A stretch of DNA of 64,000 nucleotides from Hydrogenophaga sp. 2FB (GCF_005503365.1 NZ_SCML01000004.1:62001-126000); one strand, 5' to 3'; counted from the first letter of the stretch, positions 26,732 through 37,273 are shown. Notes: generated from the letters alone by a model not told the origin. Made by a program: numbers and translations.

Positions 26732-28342
26732 ATGAAACAGACAACACACTTGAAGTGGGTGGCCGCCGTGATCGCGCTCGCGGCCGTGGGCAGTGGCGCC
26801 TGGTGGCTCGGCATGCAGCAGGGCATGGGGGCCCGTGTTCCAACCAGCACGGGCACCATGGCCGACGGCGCTGCGCCCGCCACCACCGACCCCAGCCAAT
26901 GGACCATGGCGCAGGGCGAGGACGCCACGCGGCGCCACATCCAGAGCGGCTTGAAAGCCGGCGACATCGACCCGTTGACGGGGCAGCGCATCCTCAACTA
27001 CCACGACCCCATGGTGCCGGGCAAACACTTCGACGCACCCGCGAAGTCGCCCTTCATGGACATGATGCTGGTGCCACGCTACGCGGGCAACGGCGGGGCG
27101 GACGCGAGCAGCGTCACGGTGAGTCCGCGCGTCCAGCAGAACCTCGGGCTGCGAACCGTGCCGGTGGTGCAGGGTGCGTTGGTGTCGGAGATCACCGCCG
27201 TCGGCAGCGTGGCCTGGAACGAGCGCGACCAGGCGCTGGTGAGTTCGCGCGCCATGGGCTATGTGGAGAAGCTGCACGTGAACGCCGTGCTCGACCGCGT
27301 GGCCGCAGGCGCGCCGCTGGCGGAGCTGTACGTGCCCGACTGGGTGGCCGCGCAGGAGGAATACCTGGCGCTGGCGCGCACTGGTGGGCCAGGCCTGGAG
27401 CCGTTGCGCGACGCCGCGCGCCAGCGCATGCGCCAGGCCGGCATGGAGTCGGCGCAGATCCAGCAGGTGGTGAACAGCGGGCAATTGCAACCGCGCGTCA
27501 CGCTGCGCGCGCCCATCGCCGGTGTGCTCACCGAGCTCGCGGTGCGCCAGGGCAGCACCACCACGCCCGGCATGGTGATCGCGCGCATCCAGGGCACGCG
27601 CACCGTGTGGGCCGAGGGCGAGGTGCCCGAGAGCCAAGCCGCGCTGCTGCAGCCCGGCGCGCCGGTGAAAGTCACAAGCCCCGGCGCGCCAGGGCAGAAC
27701 TTTGAAGGTCACCTGCAGGCCTTGTTGCCCCAGGTGAACCCGGCCACGCGCACCGTGCGCGCGCGCCTGGAGCTGGCCAACCCGGGCGGGCGGCTGGTGC
27801 CCGGCATGTCGGTGCAGATGCGTTTTGCGCGCTCATCCGCCGACAGCACGCTGATGGTGCCGAGCGATGCGGTGATCCACACCGGGCGGCGCAGCGTGGT
27901 GATGCTGGCCGCCGAGGGCGGTCGCTTCAGTCCGGTGGAGGTGGTCACCGGGCTGGAGAGCGGCGGGCAGACCGAGATCGTCTCGGGCCTGCAGGTGGGG
28001 CAGCGCGTGGTGCTCTCCGGGCAGTTCCTGATCGACTCCGAAGCGAGCCTGCGTGGACTCGAAGCGCGGTTGAACCAGGCGCCCGAGGCCGCCGCGCCGC
28101 CGGGGTACCGCACCGACGCGGTGATCAACGCGATCAGCGGCGACACCGTGAACCTGACGCACCCACCGATCGGTGCGCTGAAGTGGCCCGAGATGACGAT
28201 GGACTTCCAACTGCCACCGCGCGAGCGCCAGCCGCGCAAGCTCGAAGCCGGTGACCGGCTGCAGATCGAGTTCCACCTGCAGGAGGGTGATCTGCCGCAG
28301 ATCACCGAGATCCAGCGCGTGGCACCGGAGCCGCGCAAATGA
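26732..28342 (+). CDS. cusB: CusB periplasmic adaptor with N-terminal metal-binding and C-terminal CusF domains, 536 aa
   Basis: This RND membrane-fusion protein has one N-terminal membrane anchor. Residues about 80-115 form the YHDPM...[13 protein letters not shown] heavy-metal-binding module typical of CusB. Lipoyl, beta-barrel and membrane-proximal domains follow. The last 85 residues or so are a fused CusF domain with an intact site ([17 protein letters not shown]: His, Trp, two Met). The fusion would tie the metallochaperone to the pump. The 3' end overlaps cusA as ATGA. Confidence 0.92.
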   Translation: MKQTTHLKWVAAVIALAAVGSGAWWLGMQQGMGARVPTSTGTMADGAAPATTDPSQWTMAQGEDATRRHIQSGLKAGDIDPLTGQRILNYHDPMVPGKHFDAPAKSPFMDMMLVPRYAGNGGADASSVTVSPRVQQNLGLRTVPVVQGALVSEITAVGSVAWNERDQALVSSRAMGYVEKLHVNAVLDRVAAGAPLAELYVPDWVAAQEEYLALARTGGPGLEPLRDAARQRMRQAGMESAQIQQVVNSGQLQPRVTLRAPIAGVLTELAVRQGSTTTPGMVIARIQGTRTVWAEGEVPESQAALLQPGAPVKVTSPGAPGQNFEGHLQALLPQVNPATRTVRARLELANPGGRLVPGMSVQMRFARSSADSTLMVPSDAVIHTGRRSVVMLAAEGGRFSPVEVVTGLESGGQTEIVSGLQVGQRVVLSGQFLIDSEASLRGLEARLNQAPEAAAPPGYRTDAVINAISGDTVNLTHPPIGALKWPEMTMDFQLPPRERQPRKLEAGDRLQIEFHLQEGDLPQITEIQRVAPEPRK

Positions 28343-31300
28343 TCGCGCGCCTGATCCACTGGAGCATCGCCAACCGCTTTCTGGTGCTGCTGGCCACGCT
28401 GATGCTGAGCGCCTGGGGCCTGGTGTCCCTGCAGCGCACGCCGCTCGACGCCCTGCCCGATCTGTCCGACACACAGGTCATCATCCGCACCACCTGGCCC
28501 GGCCAGGCACCGCAGATCGTGGAGAACCAGGTCACCTACCCGCTGACCACGACCATGCTCTCGGTGCCCGGCACGAAAGCGGTGCGCGGCTTCTCGATGT
28601 TCGGCGACAGCTTCGTCTACGTGCTGTTCGACGACAGCGTGGACCTGTACTGGGCGCGCTCGCGCGTGCTGGAGTACCTGAACCAGGTGCAGGCGCGCCT
28701 GCCCGCCACCGCCAGGACCTCGCTCGGACCGGACGCCACCGGTGTGGGCTGGATTTACCAGTACGCACTGGTGGACCGGACCGGCCAGCAGGACGTGGCG
28801 CAGCTGCGCGCGCTGCAGGACTGGTTCCTGCGCTTCGAGCTCAAGACCGTGCCCGATGTGGCCGAGGTGGCCAGCGTCGGCGGTATGGTGAAGCAGTACC
28901 AGATCGTGCTTGACCCCGACCGCATGGCCAGCCTCGGCATCACGCAGAAGATGGTGGGCGACGCGGTGGGCCGCGCCAACCAGGAGGCCGGTGGCTCGGT
29001 GCTGGAGCTCGGTGAGGCCGAGTACGCGGTGCGCGCCAGCGGCTACCTGAAAACGCTGGACGACTTCCGCGCCATTCCGCTCACGACCACGCCGGCCGGC
29101 GTGTCGGTGCGGCTGGGCGACGTGGCGCGCGTGCAGACCGGGCCCGAAATGCGGCGCGGCATCGGCGAACTCAATGGCGAGGGCGAGGCCGTGGGCGGTG
29201 TGGTGGTGATGCGATCGGGCAAGAACGCGCTGCAGACCATCCAAGCCGTGAAGGCCAGGCTGGCCGAGTTGCAGCGCGGTCTGCCAGCGGGCGTGGAGAT
29301 CGTGCCGGTGTACGACCGCTCCGGCCTGATCGAACGCGCGGTGAAGAACCTGGGCGAAAAGCTGCTGGAAGAGTTCATCGTGGTCGCGCTGGTCTGTGTG
29401 GCCTTCCTGTTCCACTTCCGCAGCGCGCTGGTGGCCAGCGTGTCGCTGCCGCTTGGCGTGCTGATCGCGTTCGGGGTGATGCAGCAGCAGGGCATCAACG
29501 CCAATGTGATGTCGCTCGGCGGCATCGCGATCGCCATCGGCGCCATGGTGGACGCGGCGATCGTGATGATCGAAAACGCGCACAAGCACCTGGAGCGCTG
29601 GGCGCACCAGCACCCCGGTGAAACGCTGCGCGGCGAGGCGCACTGGAAGCTGATCGCCACCGCCGCGGCCGAGGTCGGGCCAGCGCTGTTCTTCTCGCTG
29701 CTCATCATCACGCTGAGCTTCATCCCGGTGTTCACGCTGGAAGCGCAAGAGGGCCGGCTGTTCGCGCCGCTGGCCTTCACCAAGACCTACGCGATGGCCG
29801 CGGCGGCCGGGCTCGCGGTCACGCTGATCCCGGTGCTCATGGGCTACCTGATCCGCGGGCGCATCCCGGCGGAAAACGCCAACCCGCTGAACCGCGGGTT
29901 GATCGCGCTCTACCGGCCACTGCTCGACGCCGTGCTCAAAAGACCGAAGCTCACGCTGGCGCTTGCCGCGTTGCTGCTGGCCCTGAGCCTGTGGCCGCTG
30001 CAACGCATTGGCAGCGAGTTCATGCCGCCGCTGGACGAGGGCGACCTGCTCTACATGCCCACCGCGCTGCCCGGACTCTCGGCGTCCAAGGCGGCCGAGC
30101 TGCTGCAGCAGACAGACCGCCTCATCAAGACCGTGCCCGAGGTGCAGAGCGTGTACGGCAAGGCCGGGCGCGCGGACACCGCCACCGACCCCGCGCCGCT
30201 GGAGATGTTCGAAACCACCATCCAGTTCAAGCCGCGCGACCAGTGGCGCGCCGGCCTCACGCCCGAGGCGCTGGTGGCGGAGCTTGACCGCACCGTGCGC
30301 GTGCCCGGCCTCTCCAACATCTGGGTGCCTCCGATCCGCAACCGCATCGACATGCTGGCCACCGGCGTCAAGAGCCCGGTGGGCGTGAAGGTGGCCGGGG
30401 CCGACCTGGCCACCATCGACCGCCTGACCCGCCAGATCGAACAGGCGGTGAAGGACGTGCCCGGCGTGAGCAGCGCGCTGGCCGAGCGGCTCACCGGCGG
30501 GCGCTACATCGACGTGGACATCCGCCGCGCCGACGCCGCGCGATACGGCCTGAACATCGCCGACGTGCAAGAGATCGTGGCGGGCAGCGTGGGCGGCATG
30601 AACATCGGCGAGACGGTGGAGGGCCTGCAGCGTTTCCCGATCAACCTGCGCTACCCACGCGAGTTGCGCGATTCGCTGCCCAAGCTGCGCGCGCTGCCCA
30701 TCGTCACGCCCACCGGCCAGCGCTTGGTGCTGTCGGACGTGGCCGACCTGCGCATCAGCGACGGCCCGCCCATGCTGCGCAGCGAGAACGCGCGTCTCGC
30801 CGGTTTCGTGTACGTGGACATCCGCGGCCGCGACCTCAGGGGCGCGGTGCTCGACATGCAGCGCGCCGTGGCCACTGCGGTGGAGTTGCCTGCGGGCTAC
30901 TCGGTATCGTGGTCGGGGCAGTTCGAGTTCCTGGAGCGCGCCACCGCCAAGCTCCAGCTGGTGGTGCCGCTCACGCTGCTCATCATCTTCGTGCTGCTCT
31001 ATCTGGTCTTCCACCGGTTCGACGAGGCCTTGCTGATCATGGCCACACTGCCGTTCGCGCTGGTGGGCGGCGTGTGGCTGTTGTGGCTGCTCGGGCACCA
31101 CCTGTCGGTGGCCAGCGCGGTCGGCTTCATCGCGCTGGCCGGCGTGGCGGCCGAGTTCGGCGTGATCATGCTGATCTACCTCAAGCACGCTTGGCAGGAG
31201 CGGCTCGATGCCGGGCTGGATGGCGACGCCTCGCTGCTGGACGCGATCCGAGAAGGCGCGGTGTTGCGCGTGCGGCCCAAGGCCATGACGGTGGCCACCA

Positions 31301-31458
31301 TCGTGGCCGGGCTGCTGCCGCTGTTCTGGGGCCTGGGCACGGGCAGTGAAGTGATGCAGCGCATCGCCGCGCCCATGGTGGGCGGCATGATCAGCGCGCC
31401 GCTGCTCTCGCTGTTCGTGGTGCCAGCGGCCTACCGGCTGATGCGGCGGCCGCGTTGA
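28339..31458 (+). CDS. cusA: CusA, Cu(I)/Ag(I) RND efflux pump, 1039 aa
   Basis: This heavy-metal-efflux RND protein has twelve membrane segments and two large periplasmic loops. [20 protein letters not shown] is the proton-relay helix 4 with its conserved Asp. The N-terminus ([18 protein letters not shown]) and [14 protein letters not shown] match the monovalent-metal (HME4) group rather than CzcA. It exports Cu(I)/Ag(I) from periplasm and cytoplasm through CusBC. The length is normal and the frame uninterrupted. Confidence 0.93.
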   Translation: MIARLIHWSIANRFLVLLATLMLSAWGLVSLQRTPLDALPDLSDTQVIIRTTWPGQAPQIVENQVTYPLTTTMLSVPGTKAVRGFSMFGDSFVYVLFDDSVDLYWARSRVLEYLNQVQARLPATARTSLGPDATGVGWIYQYALVDRTGQQDVAQLRALQDWFLRFELKTVPDVAEVASVGGMVKQYQIVLDPDRMASLGITQKMVGDAVGRANQEAGGSVLELGEAEYAVRASGYLKTLDDFRAIPLTTTPAGVSVRLGDVARVQTGPEMRRGIGELNGEGEAVGGVVVMRSGKNALQTIQAVKARLAELQRGLPAGVEIVPVYDRSGLIERAVKNLGEKLLEEFIVVALVCVAFLFHFRSALVASVSLPLGVLIAFGVMQQQGINANVMSLGGIAIAIGAMVDAAIVMIENAHKHLERWAHQHPGETLRGEAHWKLIATAAAEVGPALFFSLLIITLSFIPVFTLEAQEGRLFAPLAFTKTYAMAAAAGLAVTLIPVLMGYLIRGRIPAENANPLNRGLIALYRPLLDAVLKRPKLTLALAALLLALSLWPLQRIGSEFMPPLDEGDLLYMPTALPGLSASKAAELLQQTDRLIKTVPEVQSVYGKAGRADTATDPAPLEMFETTIQFKPRDQWRAGLTPEALVAELDRTVRVPGLSNIWVPPIRNRIDMLATGVKSPVGVKVAGADLATIDRLTRQIEQAVKDVPGVSSALAERLTGGRYIDVDIRRADAARYGLNIADVQEIVAGSVGGMNIGETVEGLQRFPINLRYPRELRDSLPKLRALPIVTPTGQRLVLSDVADLRISDGPPMLRSENARLAGFVYVDIRGRDLRGAVLDMQRAVATAVELPAGYSVSWSGQFEFLERATAKLQLVVPLTLLIIFVLLYLVFHRFDEALLIMATLPFALVGGVWLLWLLGHHLSVASAVGFIALAGVAAEFGVIMLIYLKHAWQERLDAGLDGDASLLDAIREGAVLRVRPKAMTVATIVAGLLPLFWGLGTGSEVMQRIAAPMVGGMISAPLLSLFVVPAAYRLMRRPR

Positions 31459-31906
31459 TGGCTTCTGGGAAGTGGCTACACCGCTGTCTAAAGAATGCCA
31501 GGCTTCAGCACCTCGCGCAGGGAATGGATCTTCTTTGGCAAAGCACAAGCGCATCACGCTGGTCGATGCCGGCAGCGTAGACGCCCGATAGAAGGTGAGC
31601 GGCCATGCCGATCTTGCGCGTGATCCCTTGAAATGTCGTCTTCGGAGCGACGCGTGTTGGAGCACGGTGGCATCGGGGGCTGCGCATTCGATGTGAAGGG
31701 ACGACGCCGTTGCCGAAAGCACGGGTTTACAGGTGCGAGTTGACTGCTGACATCCCACTGGTTTGTAGCCGATGCCGACTTCATTCACCGGCAATCTCCT
31801 ACAGACTGGAACTTTGGATTGTGGTCAACTATTTTGTCGACGAGCGACAAGAGCAAAGGATCGTGACGGCCTTTTGGACCGTTTCTGTCAGGGCAAGGAG
31901 AAATCA
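31459..31906. other. 448-bp stretch without a supported gene, possible gene remnant
   Basis: Several overlapping minus-strand frames exist between about 31505 and 31790, but none has a ribosome site or recognisable product. Abrupt frame-to-frame switches in plausible coding text (TRKIGMAAHLLSGVYAAGIDQRD) suggest an eroded gene. The last 100 bp probably hold the promoter of the following gene. Confidence 0.4.
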
Positions 31907-32419
31907 ATGAAGAGCAACAAACATGATTCCCCGCATGGAAGCATGCAACACGAAGGCATGAGCCACTACGCGTGGTTCGTGGTCAACATGGTGCTTAGCT
32001 TGATCGTCATGTATTTCGTCATGTTTTCCATGATCGATGGCTGGTCTGATTTCCGTAACAACCTAAATATGTTCTACATGGCTCTGACCATGGTCGCCCC
32101 AATGGGCGTCATCATGCTTCTGACCATGCGCGGGATGTATGCGAGGAAGGCGCTCAATTGGGTGCTTCACGCTGTCTTCGCCGTGGTCTTCATCGCGGCA
32201 CTGGCCGCCACGCGTCAGCAAAGTGCGATCGGCGACAGCCAGTTCATTGCATCCATGATCCCGCACCACTCCGGCGCCATCCTCATGTGTCGTGAAGCGC
32301 GCCTCCGGGACGTTGAGCTTACTAAGCTATGTGAGGAAATCGCGAGTGCGCAGCGCAGGGAAATCGAGCAGATGAATGCAATACGGGCTCGGCTGGAGTC
32401 AAGGGCGCGGAACTCGTAG
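31907..32419 (+). CDS. Membrane-anchored DUF305 protein, 170 aa
   Basis: A His/Met-bearing N-terminus is followed by three hydrophobic segments (residues about 22-42, 52-72 and 78-98) and a C-terminal DUF305 motif (FIASMIPHHSGAILMCREA ... REIEQMNAI). AGGAGAAATCA precedes the ATG. Such proteins are frequent in metal islands; a metal-binding role is inferred. Confidence 0.8.
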   Translation: MKSNKHDSPHGSMQHEGMSHYAWFVVNMVLSLIVMYFVMFSMIDGWSDFRNNLNMFYMALTMVAPMGVIMLLTMRGMYARKALNWVLHAVFAVVFIAALAATRQQSAIGDSQFIASMIPHHSGAILMCREARLRDVELTKLCEEIASAQRREIEQMNAIRARLESRARNS

Positions 32420-32627
32420 ACTTTTCGTGAAGTGACGATGAGGATCATGCTGCACGCATTTGGAATGCTCTCAGGCGGAATACTCAAGTCAGTTCAGGCG
32501 ATTGATCAAACGACTCGTGAATCGCTCCAGGATGAACTGACCTCACGTATCGGAGTGTCGTTGCCACCAATCAGCGGTGTACTTAGCCGGTGCAGGCCCC
32601 AGCATCCCGCAACGTGAAGAGAACCTC
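32420..32627. other. 208-bp intergenic stretch with a weak 61-codon frame
   Basis: A frame at 32432-32617 (plus strand) has no recognisable family and a poor ribosome site, so it is not called as a gene. The region probably carries the promoter of the CDF-like gene. Confidence 0.35.
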
Positions 32628-33245
32628 ATGGCTGAAAGCAAAGACGACGACATCAGCGGCCTGGATTCAAGCAATGAGGCGGATCGCAAGATTCTTCAGT
32701 CCGTGTTGCTGATCAACCTGAGTCAGTCTGCCGCAGGCATCGGCCTTGGCATTTGGGCTGCCTCGACCGCGCTGATCGGCGCCGGGCTGGACAACCTAGG
32801 CGACGCGTCGGTCTACGCGGTTAGCCTGTACGCCGTCGGCCGCGCGGCAATGGTCAAGGTGAGGGCGGCTCAGTTGTCGGGCTGTTTGCTTATCGGCCTC
32901 GCCGCGTTGCTGCTATTGGAAGCCCTGCGCCGCTTCGCTGGCGGGGAAGAGCCTGTCGGCCCGGCCATGATGGCCATGGCGGCGCTAAATGCGGCTTTAA
33001 ACCTGGTGTGCCTCAGATTGCTGCGCCGCCACCGCGGGGAAGATGTGAACTTCAAGGCGTCAGCGATCTTCACCAGCAACGACTCCATCGTCAACGGCGC
33101 GATTGTGCTGTCCGGGGCGCTGGTGATGGCGTTCGGCACGAACATCCCGGATCTGGTGTTGGGCATCGTCGTAGCTGCGATCGCAGCGCGTGGGGGGCGG
33201 GAAATCTTGCGCGCAGCATCGGAAACACGTAAGACAAGCAGATAA
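32628..33245 (+). CDS. CDF-like cation transporter, membrane domain only, 205 aa
   Basis: Five to six hydrophobic segments carry the CDF-like polar motifs DNLGDASVYAVSLYA in helix 2 and SNDSIVNGAIVLSG in helix 5. The C-terminal cytoplasmic domain of ordinary CDF exporters is missing. Shortened transporters of this kind accompany Pb/Cd/Hg resistance genes. It precedes the P-type ATPase by 200 bp. The substrate is unknown; divalent cation efflux is likely. Confidence 0.72.
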   Translation: MAESKDDDISGLDSSNEADRKILQSVLLINLSQSAAGIGLGIWAASTALIGAGLDNLGDASVYAVSLYAVGRAAMVKVRAAQLSGCLLIGLAALLLLEALRRFAGGEEPVGPAMMAMAALNAALNLVCLRLLRRHRGEDVNFKASAIFTSNDSIVNGAIVLSGALVMAFGTNIPDLVLGIVVAAIAARGGREILRAASETRKTSR

Positions 33246-33390
33246 CGGTTCATTTGCTTCGCACTTTCTTGCGCTGGCTGCAGCGGTGAGCTCGAGCAGT
33301 TCAGCCACTTGTAGGTAGTCTCGCAGCCACCTCATTCCGGCGCCTGGCGTTATACGGTCGGCCGGCTGGTTTCCATGTCTACGAGGGCAC

Positions 33391-33421
33391 TTGACTCTGT
33401 AGCAGGTACAGGGTGTGCAAT
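33391..33421 (+). promoter_or_regulatory. MerR-family (PbrR/CadR/ZntR-like) promoter with 19-bp spacer
   Basis: TTGACT (-35) and TGCAAT (-10) are exactly 19 bp apart, with a CTGTAGC...TACAG dyad in the spacer. This is the hallmark of promoters activated by MerR-type metal regulators. It lies 25 bp before the P-type ATPase start. No PbrR/CadR/ZntR gene is adjacent. Confidence 0.82.
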
Positions 33422-33445
33422 ACCTCTTAGAAAGCGAGAAACCTC

Positions 33446-35830
33446 ATGACCAGACCCGAACATATACGCGATCAAACGTCTAACGATTCCTGTGGCGCTG
33501 CCGCATGCTGCTCACCGGTCGAGGCGCCAGTCTCCTTCGATGCGGATACCTGCTGTGCGCCCGCTGCGGTCACCTCTGCGCCGCCGGGCGGCCTGCCTGT
33601 GGCGAGTTGCTGTTCGCCTCCGGTCCTGACAGGCAGGGAGCTGGCCGACAGCGAGCCGGTGGCGCCAAACACCTTTCGCATCTCGACGATGGACTGCGCG
33701 GTCGAGGAGTCCGAGATCCGTCGAATGGTCGAGCCGATCTCTGGCATTCGAGGTTTGCATTTCAGGTTGCCCCAGCGAACGCTGCGGATTGATGGCACAG
33801 AGGACGCCGTCACCGCCGCCTTGACGGCTATCCGCAAGGCCGGCTTCGCGCCCGAGGCCATGACGGCGTCGACGGCAGCGGGCAGCGCCGCCGACGATCA
33901 CACACATGACCACGCGCCCGGCGCCGGCTACGCGCGCTACGCCGCCGCGCTGGTCTTCGCGACGGTCGCGGAAGGCATCTCCTACTTCGCCCCCGAAACC
34001 ATGGTCTGGAAAGTGGCGGGCATGGTGGTTGCTGCCGTAGCGATCTGGCTGGCAGGTCTCGAAACCTACACCAAGGGATTGACCGCGCTGCGACACGGCA
34101 AGCTGAACATCAATGCGCTCATGTCGGTCGCGGTCACGGGGGCGTTCATCATTGGCCAGTGGCCCGAAGCGGCGATGGTGATGGCGCTGTACGCCATCGC
34201 GGAACTCATCGAGGCGCGTGCCGTGGACCGTGCGCGCAATGCCATCAAGGGCCTCGTGGACCTGGCGCCCGACGACGCGGAAATCCTGCAGCCGGACGGC
34301 AGCTGGAACCGCATCAAGGCCACCGAAGTCGCGCTGAATGCCATTGCACGAGTCAAGCCCGGCGAGCGCGTCGCGTTCGACGGTGTGGTAACCAAAGGCA
34401 ACAGCAGCATCAACCAGGCCCCCGTCACGGGCGAGAGCATCCCGGTGGACAAGGAGCCGGGCAGTCAGGTTTTCGCGGGAACGATCAACGAAAACGGTGA
34501 GCTTGAGTTTCGTGTGACCGCGGCGTCCAGCAATTCCACCCTGGCGCGCATCATCCATGCCGTGGAGGAAGCACAAGGCACCCGCGCGCCGACGCAGCGG
34601 TTCGTGGACCGCTTCGCCGCGGTCTACACACCGGCCGTCTTCGTCATGGCACTGGCGGTCGCCGTGCTGCCGCCCTTGCTGCTCGACTGGCCATGGCTGA
34701 CCGCCATCTACAAGGCGCTGGTGCTGCTCGTGATCGCCTGCCCTTGCGCTCTGGTGATCTCGACGCCGGTAACCGTGGTGAGTGGCCTTGCAGCCGCCGC
34801 ACGCCGCGGCATCCTGATCAAGGGCGGCACCTACCTCGAAGACGCCCGCCTGCTCAAGGCCGTGGCCCTGGATAAAACGGGCACCCTGACCGAGGGCAAG
34901 CCGAAACTGGTGGCCTTCAAGGCATGGGGTGCCACGGACGAGGGTCAGGCACAGCGCTGGGCAAAAGGCCTCGCAGCCCGCTCTGACCACCCCGTGTCCA
35001 GGTCCATTGCGGCGGGCATCGAAGGCGCGGCAGCGGATGTCGATCGGTTCAAGGCGTTGCTGGGTCGTGGCGTTGAAGGCACAGTGGACGGCAAAGCCAT
35101 GGTGCTGGCCAATCACCGCCTCATCCGCGAACGCAACCAGTCCGACGAACAACTCGATGCCGAGTTGCTGACCCACGAAGCGCAGGGGCGTACCGTCACC
35201 TTGCTGGCGGACGACACGGGTGTGCTCGGCCTGTTCGCCGTGGCCGACACCATCAAGGCCAGTTCGGTGGCGGCGGTGGCGCAACTCAAGCAACTGGGCG
35301 TCACCCCTGTCATGCTGACGGGCGACAACACAGCGACTGCACATGCGGTGGCGCGCGAGTCGGGCATCGACGATGCCCGCGGCGGATTGCTGCCCGAAGA
35401 CAAGCTCTCGGCCATCAAGGCCATGCGCGAGCGCTACGGCCCGACTGCCATGACGGGTGACGGCATCAACGATGCACCGGCATTGGCCCAGGCCGACATT
35501 GGCTTTGCCATGGGGGGTGCCGGAACGGACACGGCGATGGAGGCGGCCGATGTCGTGATCATGAACGACAACCTGGGACGCATCGCGGAGACGATCCAGC
35601 TGAGCCGCCGCACGCATGCGATCCTGTGGCAGAACATCAGCCTGGCGCTCGCCATCAAGGCGGTCTTCTTCGTCCTGGCGGTGTTCGGCAGTGCAACGAT
35701 GTGGATGGCCGTGTTCGCGGACATGGGCGCCAGTCTGCTCGTGGTGGGCAACGGCTTGCGCCTGCTGCGTCGTGCACAGCCTGCAGCGGTCGAGCAGACC
35801 ACAGGCCGTCTGGCTACCCACGAGGCATGA
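33446..35830 (+). CDS. Pb/Cd/Zn-exporting P1B-type ATPase (CadA/PbrA-like), 794 aa
   Basis: The ATPase has CPC near residue 432 (VIACPCALVISTP), DKTGTLTEG near 475 and [10 protein letters not shown] near 670. The N-terminus is Cys-rich with three CC pairs (CGAAACCSP, DTCCAP, SCCSPP). It is followed by one HMA domain whose motif is MDCAVEES, i.e. Cys plus Glu rather than Cys-Cys, as in PbrA/CadA-type pumps. A short His linker follows (DDHTHDHAPG). It would expel Pb(II), Cd(II) or Zn(II). It is headed by a MerR-type promoter and overlaps the DUF3703 gene by 4 nt. Confidence 0.9.
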   Translation: MTRPEHIRDQTSNDSCGAAACCSPVEAPVSFDADTCCAPAAVTSAPPGGLPVASCCSPPVLTGRELADSEPVAPNTFRISTMDCAVEESEIRRMVEPISGIRGLHFRLPQRTLRIDGTEDAVTAALTAIRKAGFAPEAMTASTAAGSAADDHTHDHAPGAGYARYAAALVFATVAEGISYFAPETMVWKVAGMVVAAVAIWLAGLETYTKGLTALRHGKLNINALMSVAVTGAFIIGQWPEAAMVMALYAIAELIEARAVDRARNAIKGLVDLAPDDAEILQPDGSWNRIKATEVALNAIARVKPGERVAFDGVVTKGNSSINQAPVTGESIPVDKEPGSQVFAGTINENGELEFRVTAASSNSTLARIIHAVEEAQGTRAPTQRFVDRFAAVYTPAVFVMALAVAVLPPLLLDWPWLTAIYKALVLLVIACPCALVISTPVTVVSGLAAAARRGILIKGGTYLEDARLLKAVALDKTGTLTEGKPKLVAFKAWGATDEGQAQRWAKGLAARSDHPVSRSIAAGIEGAAADVDRFKALLGRGVEGTVDGKAMVLANHRLIRERNQSDEQLDAELLTHEAQGRTVTLLADDTGVLGLFAVADTIKASSVAAVAQLKQLGVTPVMLTGDNTATAHAVARESGIDDARGGLLPEDKLSAIKAMRERYGPTAMTGDGINDAPALAQADIGFAMGGAGTDTAMEAADVVIMNDNLGRIAETIQLSRRTHAILWQNISLALAIKAVFFVLAVFGSATMWMAVFADMGASLLVVGNGLRLLRRAQPAAVEQTTGRLATHEA

Positions 35831-36228
35831 ACGCCATGAATGCCGGACTCTCTGGACCCGCCCGGACATTGTCTGTTCTCTTCACCATGCTGGAGGAAAC
35901 ACCGCCGACGAATAAACACCACCGCTGGCAGCTGCTGGAGGCCGCTCACGTGGTTGGACAGGGACAGTTCGTCCCGCACCTGCAGACGCACGCCTTGATG
36001 CTGCGTGAGGCCGTGCGCCAGCGCGACGGAGGTGAGGCGGCCGGACAGCTGTTTCGCCTTGCCTTGGTGCCCCTGGGACATCTGACAGGTCGACTGCCCA
36101 TCGGCAACATCGGTCGCGCCACCGTCAGTGCTTTTCAGCCCATGGAAGTAGCGCCGGCCACCGCAGAACTGATCGCCCAGGCTTCTCGCCGCGCAGATAT
36201 GGAGAGACGCGGCGACACGCGACTGTAG
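35827..36228 (+). CDS. DUF3703 protein, 133 aa
   Basis: The ATG overlaps the ATPase stop as ATGA, so translation is coupled. The central segment (HHRWQLLEAAHVVGQGQFVPHLQTHALML) and GRLPIGNIGRATVSAFQPM match the DUF3703 family, often found beside Cd/Pb/Zn ATPase genes. No signal peptide or membrane segment is seen. Function unknown; a cytoplasmic accessory of metal export is likely. Confidence 0.78.
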   Translation: MNAMNAGLSGPARTLSVLFTMLEETPPTNKHHRWQLLEAAHVVGQGQFVPHLQTHALMLREAVRQRDGGEAAGQLFRLALVPLGHLTGRLPIGNIGRATVSAFQPMEVAPATAELIAQASRRADMERRGDTRL

Positions 36229-36252
36229 ATTCCGAACTTCTACAATCACCCC

Positions 36253-36636
36253 ATGCGTTATGTCGTGTTGGTCTTCATGTTCCTGCTGCCGCTGCAGTTC
36301 TCCGCAGCAGTTGCGGCGGGCTATTGCCAGCACGAGGTCAGCGCAGGCGTTTCCCACCCAGGCCACCATTCACACGATCATGCACTTGCCCAGGGCAGTG
36401 AAGTGCGAAGCGAGCCTGCGAAATCAGCGAAGGTCAGCGGCCTTGACCTGGACTGTGGAACTTGCCACGCCAGTTGCGCTTGGGCGCCTGTAACGGCCCT
36501 TGAGCCGATGCCGAAAGCGAGGCAACTGGTGGTGTATCCGCACCAGCTTGGCGTCATGAAAAGGCCGCGCGGGGATCGTCCCGAGCGGCCCAAATGGAAC
36601 GCCCCGGCCAGACCGGGGATCTCGCACCGCGCCTGA
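36253..36636 (+). CDS. CzcI-like secreted protein, 127 aa
   Basis: The signal peptide MRYVVLVFMFLLPLQFSAAVAAG leads directly into YCQHE and a His-rich stretch (HPGHHSHDHA), then CGTCHASC. This is the CzcI pattern of a small periplasmic His/Cys protein tied to Zn/Cd/Co efflux. It ends in a basic tail. It begins 25 bp after the DUF3703 gene and is probably in the same operon. Confidence 0.72.
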   Translation: MRYVVLVFMFLLPLQFSAAVAAGYCQHEVSAGVSHPGHHSHDHALAQGSEVRSEPAKSAKVSGLDLDCGTCHASCAWAPVTALEPMPKARQLVVYPHQLGVMKRPRGDRPERPKWNAPARPGISHRA

Positions 36637-36695
36637 CGGAACAGGCGCATCGGGCGCATCAAGCTCTCCCCCCCTCTGTCCGAACCCCAACCGTT

Positions 36696-36715
36696 CCTGC
36701 GAGCAAGCTCGCAGG
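36696..36715. terminator. Perfect 9-bp hairpin before lspA (possible terminator or REP-like element)
   Basis: CCTGCGAGC and GCTCGCAGG form a stem with a two-base AA loop. There is no T-run, so factor-independent termination is doubtful. The core resembles the GCGAGC-AA-GCTCGC found in Pseudomonas REP sequences, which could hint at transfer. Confidence 0.45.
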
Positions 36716-36748
36716 CAAGCTTGTGCGATGTTTCCAGAGGATTTCTTC

Positions 36749-37273
36749 ATGACGATTCCATGGCTGAAAGGCCATCCACGCTGGGCGTGGTTCACGGCTG
36801 TGGCCGTTTTACTGCTGGTCGACCAGATCACCAAGGCCTACTTCGCCGACTTCTTGGCGCTCGGTGAATCGATGCGGGTCACCGATTGGCTCAACTTTGT
36901 GCATGTGCTCAACACGGGTGCCGCTTTTTCGTTGTTGGCCGATGCAGGTGGATGGCAGCGCTATTTCTTCATCCTGATCGCTTTGATCGTGGTGATTGCC
37001 GTGTCCTTTGTCTGCCTCACCCGCCGGGCTGAGGTGATGGACCGCTGGGTGGGCGCGTTTGTGGTGGCAGGCGCCGGAGGCAACTTGATCGACCGCATTC
37101 AAACGGGCGCGGTGGTGGATTTTCTGGATTTCCACTGGCGCCAGATTCATTGGCCGGCGTTCAACTTCGCCGATGTATATGTGGTCTGCTCGGTCTTGAC
37201 GTGGAGCGTTCTTGCATTGAGCGCTCCAAAGAGAAAAACCGATCCTTCATTGTCCGAAGGAGGCTCGTCATGA
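36749..37273 (+). CDS. lspA: LspA, prolipoprotein signal peptidase II, 174 aa
   Basis: This four-segment inner-membrane aspartyl protease cleaves lipoprotein signal peptides. The catalytic motifs GGNLIDRI and FNFADVY supply the two Asp. ATG 36749 with AGAGGA upstream is preferred to 36728. LspA copies are known in Pb-resistance operons (PbrC), and this copy follows a Pb/Cd-type ATPase. It overlaps dsbB by 4 nt. Confidence 0.9.
   Translation: MTIPWLKGHPRWAWFTAVAVLLLVDQITKAYFADFLALGESMRVTDWLNFVHVLNTGAAFSLLADAGGWQRYFFILIALIVVIAVSFVCLTRRAEVMDRWVGAFVVAGAGGNLIDRIQTGAVVDFLDFHWRQIHWPAFNFADVYVVCSVLTWSVLALSAPKRKTDPSLSEGGSS

Noticed and set aside
27709-31794. A 1361-codon open frame on the minus strand opposite cusB/cusA
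   Set aside because: It is a mirror of the very GC-rich cus genes: His/Arg/Gln-rich text without domains, ribosome site or start context.
33512-35869. A 785-codon minus-strand frame opposite the P-type ATPase
   Set aside because: Antisense shadow rich in Arg/His/Gln; the plus strand encodes a complete ATPase.
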